DNA of 10,901 nt from Anaerolineales bacterium (lineage in GTDB: Bacteria > Chloroflexota > Anaerolineae > Anaerolineales > UBA4823): positions 1-10,901 of the forward strand of contig JAOAHK010000044.1 in NCBI GenBank assembly GCA_026415275.1, given 5' to 3'. The position numbers and the translations under genes were made by a program. The notes beneath the pieces were generated by a model, which saw nothing but the letters and a program-made list of their open reading frames with translations, was not told where the DNA came from and did not search any database. Of this stretch, positions 7,516 through 10,901 are shown in pieces. Each line of letters opens with the position of its first letter. The stretch's first letter is position 1.

Positions 7516-7628
7516 AAGAGTTATCTTTTCACAGAGTTATTCCAGACGGGAAAATCCGTCTTCCGCCTTGACTTGGAGTCGCAAATGTCTTTGCCTTAGA
7601 ATATCATCTGCGTCATCTTTGCCAGGTG

Positions 7629-8219
7629 TCATCTGTGGATATCTGTTGGTTTCCGCCAAGGCAGTTGTCGTAAATCTTGACGATGCTTCCACAATAGTAA
7701 GGCGCTTTGGAAGGCGAGCACCATAAAAAGCATGCCATCGGGAAGGAAGATTCCCAAATAGAGCCCGATTGTTAACAGGGTGAACAGCAGCGACCACCCC
7801 GAATTGCGCAGCCAAAGGTAAAAAAGAGTTAGGCTCGGCACTGCTACCAACGGCACTTTCCACAGGGTTAATCCGATCCAAACTCCAAACGAAGTGGCAA
7901 TCGCCTTACCGCCTTTGAAGCCCAAGAAAGGCGAATAGGCATGTCCGAGCATGGGAGCGATGGCAATGGGAAGCATCTGCACCCCGCGCCAACCGAACTG
8001 ATAATAAGCCAAACCGATCGGCGCAGCTGCCTTGGAAACATCTAGCAAAAGAACAGCCAAGCCAATCCATACGCCACCCGCCCGAAAGGCGTTGATCGTG
8101 CCAGGGTTGCGATCCCCAACGCTGCGCACATCTTTTCCCTTTAAGTTTCCTAGCCATACTGCAAAAGGCAACGAACCGCTCAAATAAGATAACCCTGTCC
8201 AGAGAATTACATCAAACAT
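7629..8219 (-). CDS. plsY: PlsY-family acyl-phosphate acyltransferase, divergent member
   Basis: The 196-residue multi-pass membrane protein has the usual PlsY length. Known PlsY transfers acyl groups from acyl-phosphate to glycerol-3-phosphate at the inner membrane. Motif 1 is SGSLPFAVWLG (14-24), then KDVRSVGDRNPGTINAFRAGG (29-49 region, ending at G49). Motif 2 is LGHAYSPFLGFKGGKAIAT (91-109). HR (179-180) in WKHRQDLRQL matches the C-terminal motif. Compared with usual PlsY, the GSGNxGxTN core is GDRNPGTIN (35-43) and GGKGVAT is GGKAIAT, so this looks like a paralogue. ATG 8219 is chosen because the protein then begins directly in the first membrane helix and AGGAGG lies upstream. A GTG at 8282 would add 21 hydrophilic residues containing that ribosome site. 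It lies between the cruF-like and glycosyltransferase genes, which hints at acylation of a carotenoid glycoside. Ordinary glycerolipid synthesis remains possible. Confidence 0.85.
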   Translation of the reverse strand: MFDVILWTGLSYLSGSLPFAVWLGNLKGKDVRSVGDRNPGTINAFRAGGVWIGLAVLLLDVSKAAAPIGLAYYQFGWRGVQMLPIAIAPMLGHAYSPFLGFKGGKAIATSFGVWIGLTLWKVPLVAVPSLTLFYLWLRNSGWSLLFTLLTIGLYLGIFLPDGMLFMVLAFQSALLLWKHRQDLRQLPWRKPTDIHR

Positions 8220-8232
8220 TGACCGACTGCGT

Positions 8233-8238
8233 CCTCCT
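8233..8238 (-). promoter_or_regulatory. Ribosome binding site of the PlsY-like gene, long spacing
   Basis: AGGAGG on the minus strand, 13 nt before ATG 8219, longer than the usual 5-9 nt. No ATG, GTG or TTG lies in frame between them, so either the long spacing is used or translation is modest. Confidence 0.5.
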
Positions 8239-8297
8239 TTTTCTGAACTATAAGTTTTAAGAAAGCTGTCTTCTATAATCACCCCACAACTTGATCG

Positions 8298-9074
8298 TCA
8301 GTGTTTATACTCAGCGAAAGACCATCTTCTGAGAGCAAGAAGGACAAAGCTACCCATGCCTAAGAAGCCCACCAATGCAGGCAGCGGTTGTGACCAAAAA
8401 ATTCCCAGCCCTATGCTTTGTAAGAACCAGGTGATGATGTAGATGACCAGCAAGGGCAAGAGGGGCAAATCTTTAGGTCTGACAACAGCGGTAATGATTG
8501 CCGACACCAAGAGCCACCCTAGAAAGTTGACCAGTGGGATGCCGAAATACGCCCCTGGTCTTTCCCAAACCCAGAACCCCCACGCTGTCATTTGCGGGTC
8601 GAGGTACAAATCCCAAGCAGTAAAAGCAAGAGCTGAGAGAACAATTCTTTGCCAATTAGAACGGCTTGACTGTTCTCCTAAAATGGTATGAGCCACTGCC
8701 CAAGCCGGCGGCAGCATCATCATCCACGCCAGCGGGATGAGCAAAGGCACTCTAGCCAGTTGGGGTTGAAGGTGAGAAGTGTAATGATATTTTCCAAAAG
8801 GAAAACCCGTGGTTGAACCCAACCACTCGGCAAAGAAAGCGATTGTTGTGACCAAAAGAAACACGCGTAAAGTTTGTCTCCAACCCCATTTTGTTTGCAA
8901 GGCAGCCAGAACGGCAGCAAACTGCATAAGGACACCGATACTCATTCCTTGCATTAGAGCTGCTTCACCTAGCATCCAGCCAACGATCGGCAGAGAAATC
9001 ATGGTCAGCACCCACAGCCAGAGAAACAGGGCAACTGAAAAAGGCAAAGCTCGGTGAACAGACTTTACGATCAT
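8298..9074 (-). CDS. cruF: CruF-like carotenoid 1',2'-hydratase (DUF422 family membrane protein)
   Basis: Read from ATG 9074, this is a 258-residue polytopic membrane protein. Family hallmarks are AEWLGSTTGFPFGKYHY (82-98), VPLLIPLAW (109-117), WDLYLDPQM (154-162) and GAYFGIPLVNFLGW (174-187). The paired acidic and aromatic residues in these loops are the conserved core of the CruF/bisanhydrobacterioruberin-hydratase family. Known CruF adds water across the 1',2' double bond of the psi end of gamma-carotene or lycopene-type carotenoids, making the 1'-hydroxyl used in myxol- and hydroxy-gamma-carotene-type pigments. At least six hydrophobic segments are visible. A TTG at 9137 would add 21 residues and has AGGA 9 nt upstream; ATG 9074 lacks a clear ribosome site, so the start is uncertain. 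It is first in the probable operon, 78 nt before the PlsY-like gene, and divergent from the acylase gene. Confidence 0.88.
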   Translation of the reverse strand: MIVKSVHRALPFSVALFLWLWVLTMISLPIVGWMLGEAALMQGMSIGVLMQFAAVLAALQTKWGWRQTLRVFLLVTTIAFFAEWLGSTTGFPFGKYHYTSHLQPQLARVPLLIPLAWMMMLPPAWAVAHTILGEQSSRSNWQRIVLSALAFTAWDLYLDPQMTAWGFWVWERPGAYFGIPLVNFLGWLLVSAIITAVVRPKDLPLLPLLVIYIITWFLQSIGLGIFWSQPLPALVGFLGMGSFVLLALRRWSFAEYKH

Positions 9075-9153
9075 CTTTTGTTGGATTAATATGAGGATAG
9101 CTCCTGTATGCCCAAAGTTTACCCGAAAAATGCTCAAGGTGAGAAATCCTGGT

Positions 9154-9159
9154 TATACT
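9154..9159 (+). promoter_or_regulatory. Candidate -10 box in the cruF/acylase divergent spacer
   Basis: TATACT, 5 of 6 to consensus, about 48 nt before the acylase ATG. The -35 position at 17-nt spacing (TGCTCA) is weak. On the minus strand TATAAC occurs at 9152-9157 and again at 9167-9172 and could serve cruF, so this spacer probably holds both promoters. Confidence 0.25.
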
Positions 9160-9207
9160 TTATGTAGTTATAGGATTTATCTCTGTTCGCCAATTGGAGG
9201 AGAAAAC

Positions 9208-10901
9208 ATGCGTACTCTGCGTCGTGCGCTAACCGCTGTTGGAATCACTCTACTGATCCTAAGCATAATCTTGAGCGGAACATACCTCTACCTTTTCCGC
9301 TTTTACATCCCCAATCAATTAGCCATACAATCCTTCCCGCAAACCAATGGACAACTCCAACTGCCCGAACTCGATCAGGCGGTCGAAATCATTCGCGACC
9401 GCATGGGCATCCCCCATATTTATGCGGCTACTCTGCATGATTTGTTCTACGCGCAGGGCTATGTTCACGCCCAAGATCGCTTTTGGCAAATGGATTTTTG
9501 GCGCCATATCGGTTCGGGGCAGCTTGCGGAACTGTTCGGCGCATCGCAAGTGCAGACCGATGCATTTCTACGCACCTTGGGCTGGTCGCAGCTTGCCGAA
9601 CAGGAGTATGCATTGCTAAGCGAGGAGTCGAAAGCGATTCTCAACGCCTATAGTTCGGGGGTCAACGCCTACCTGAAAGATCATCAAGGAGCTGCACTCA
9701 GTTTGGAGTACGCCATTTTGGGGGTCATGAACCGTGACTATGTTGTCGAGCCATGGACACCAATTCATACCCTCACTTGGGCAAAGGTGATGGCATGGGA
9801 TCTCGGTGGGAATCTGAGTGAAGAAATTGAACGCGCAATTTTGCTGAGCAGCCTGCCAGCCGAAAAGGTCAGTGAGCTGTATCCACCCTATCCTGCACAT
9901 CACCCTTCAATTGTGCCAGCAAGCGGGGCAGCCTATTTAGAGACCCAAACCCAATCTTCAGGTTCAACGTTTGCCATCCTGCATTCTGCTGCTGTTTCTC
10001 ATGCTTTGCGGTCTTCGTTGAAAAATGTTCGCTCCTTGCCAGCATGGTTAGGTCAACAGGGACATAGCATCGGCTCAAACTCCTGGGTTGTAGCTGGCTC
10101 GCGCACGGTTACGGGCAAGCCCATTCTCGCAAACGACCCGCATCTTGGCATCCAGATGCCCTCTATATGGTATCAGATTGCCCTCCATTGCCGTCCAAAA
10201 AGCGCCGCGTGCCCCTTTGAGGTGGCTGGCTTTTCTTTTGCTGGTGTGCCGGGAGTGGTCATTGGGCACAACGAGCGGATCGCTTGGGGTTTTACCAATG
10301 TTGGTCCAGATGTCATCGATCTCTATATTGAAAAAGTCAACCCCGAGAACCCCAATCAGTATGAAGTAAACGGGGAGTGGGTGGATTTTGAAACCCGTCA
10401 TGAGGTGATTCAGGTTAGCGGTAGCGAGCCAGTGACGATCACTGTGCGCCTTAGCCGCCATGGACCAGTGATCTCCGATACCTATGCTCCGCTAAAAGAT
10501 GAGGTTGACCCGAAAGATAAGCAAGCAAGACCATTCCGAGAAAAGAGCGGCATTGAGTTGCCTGAACACTACGCTATCGCCATGCGCTGGACAGCTTTAG
10601 AGCCTGCTCTTGTTTTTGAGGCAATCTGGGGTTTCAACAAAGCGCGCAATTGGCTGGAATTTCGGCAGGCAGCCCAAGCGTTTGCAGTGCCAGCCCAAAA
10701 TCTGCTTTATGCCGATGTGGATGGCAACATCGCTTACCAAATGCCAGGGCGCATCCCCATCCGCGCCAATGGCGACGGGCGCCTCCCCGTGCCAGGCTGG
10801 ACAGACGAATATGAGTGGATTGGGTATATTCCCTTTGAGGAACTGCCCCATACTCTTAACCCCCTACAAGGTTATGTCGTGACAGCCAATAACCGCGTTG
10901 C
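9208..10901 (+). CDS. Penicillin-acylase-family Ntn hydrolase, membrane-anchored (3' end outside window)
   Basis: GGAGGAG (9196-9202) lies 5 nt before the ATG, and 564 codons remain open to the edge. Residues about 8-30 form an N-terminal membrane anchor or signal segment after basic MRTLRR, so the enzyme acts outside the membrane. The alpha-chain region has RDRMGIPHIYA (68-78) and YVHAQDRFWQMD (88-99). The autoprocessing site is IGSNSWVVAG, with G289/S290; S290 would become the beta-chain N-terminal nucleophile. H312 in ANDPHLG is at beta position 23, as in AHL acylases such as PvdQ. WGFTN (360-364) and TANNR (559-563, near beta 272) supply the oxyanion-region motifs. Family members hydrolyse amide bonds of beta-lactams, acyl-homoserine lactones or other N-acyl compounds; the substrate here cannot be told. 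Family length is usually about 750-850 residues, so roughly 200-300 residues are missing. It is divergent from cruF, and no functional link is evident. Confidence 0.9.
   Translation, partial: MRTLRRALTAVGITLLILSIILSGTYLYLFRFYIPNQLAIQSFPQTNGQLQLPELDQAVEIIRDRMGIPHIYAATLHDLFYAQGYVHAQDRFWQMDFWRHIGSGQLAELFGASQVQTDAFLRTLGWSQLAEQEYALLSEESKAILNAYSSGVNAYLKDHQGAALSLEYAILGVMNRDYVVEPWTPIHTLTWAKVMAWDLGGNLSEEIERAILLSSLPAEKVSELYPPYPAHHPSIVPASGAAYLETQTQSSGSTFAILHSAAVSHALRSSLKNVRSLPAWLGQQGHSIGSNSWVVAGSRTVTGKPILANDPHLGIQMPSIWYQIALHCRPKSAACPFEVAGFSFAGVPGVVIGHNERIAWGFTNVGPDVIDLYIEKVNPENPNQYEVNGEWVDFETRHEVIQVSGSEPVTITVRLSRHGPVISDTYAPLKDEVDPKDKQARPFREKSGIELPEHYAIAMRWTALEPALVFEAIWGFNKARNWLEFRQAAQAFAVPAQNLLYADVDGNIAYQMPGRIPIRANGDGRLPVPGWTDEYEWIGYIPFEELPHTLNPLQGYVVTANNRV

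Noticed and set aside
7541..7566. Hairpin AGACGG / CCGTCT between the PlsY-like gene and the glycosyltransferase gene
   Set aside because: Short stem and no T-run on either strand; it lies inside a probable operon and is not supported as a terminator or attenuator.
7537..7881. Minus-strand ORF ending in the PlsY-glycosyltransferase gap, with a protein-like tail
   Set aside because: Most of it is out of frame within the PlsY-like gene. PlsY already ends normally after its HR motif, so neither a frameshift nor a separate gene is supported.
9319..10851. Numerous minus-strand ORFs across the acylase gene
   Set aside because: They are shadows of the acylase frame, which carries all expected Ntn-hydrolase motifs; none has a recognisable domain.

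Overview
The window looks like the chromosome of a bacterium of moderate GC content. The best guess is Chloroflexota (Anaerolineae or Chloroflexia). This rests on three things: a DUF3782-type coiled-coil/PD-(D/E)XK protein of a kind common there and in cyanobacteria, a CruF-type carotenoid hydratase beside a carotenoid-type GT2 glycosyltransferase, and a large penicillin-acylase-family enzyme. The assignment is an inference from gene content, not from a marker gene. No rRNA, tRNA, CRISPR array, transposase or integrase was seen.

Left third (1-4096): one very large minus-strand gene begins at 3824 and runs off the left edge after 1274 codons without a stop. It encodes a WYL-like N-terminal module followed by an SF1 DNA2/NAM7-type helicase. 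The two helicase halves are separated by roughly 535 residues of helical sequence. Sampled lines of this gene are about 40-43% GC, against about 55-63% in sampled lines of the genes to the right, so it may have been acquired. About 270 bases without a gene lie upstream of it, with a TATAAT box and a short palindrome.

Middle (4097-6396): a minus-strand DUF3782/PD-(D/E)XK-like gene contains an almost perfect 42-bp tandem repeat in its coiled coil. Divergent from it is a plus-strand flavin amine oxidase of the L-amino-acid-oxidase type.

Right-middle (6412-9074): three minus-strand genes form a probable operon, in order of transcription: CruF-like carotenoid 1',2'-hydratase, a divergent PlsY-family acyltransferase, and a CruG-like GT2 glycosyltransferase. 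Hydration, glycosylation and acylation are the steps needed to make an acylated carotenoid glycoside. The PlsY-like gene may therefore serve pigment decoration and not, or not only, phospholipid synthesis. The GT gene converges on the amine oxidase gene with only 15 bases between their stops.

Right edge (9208-10901): a membrane-anchored penicillin-acylase-family Ntn hydrolase is transcribed divergently from cruF. It is cut by the window end after 564 codons, but its main catalytic residues lie inside the window.
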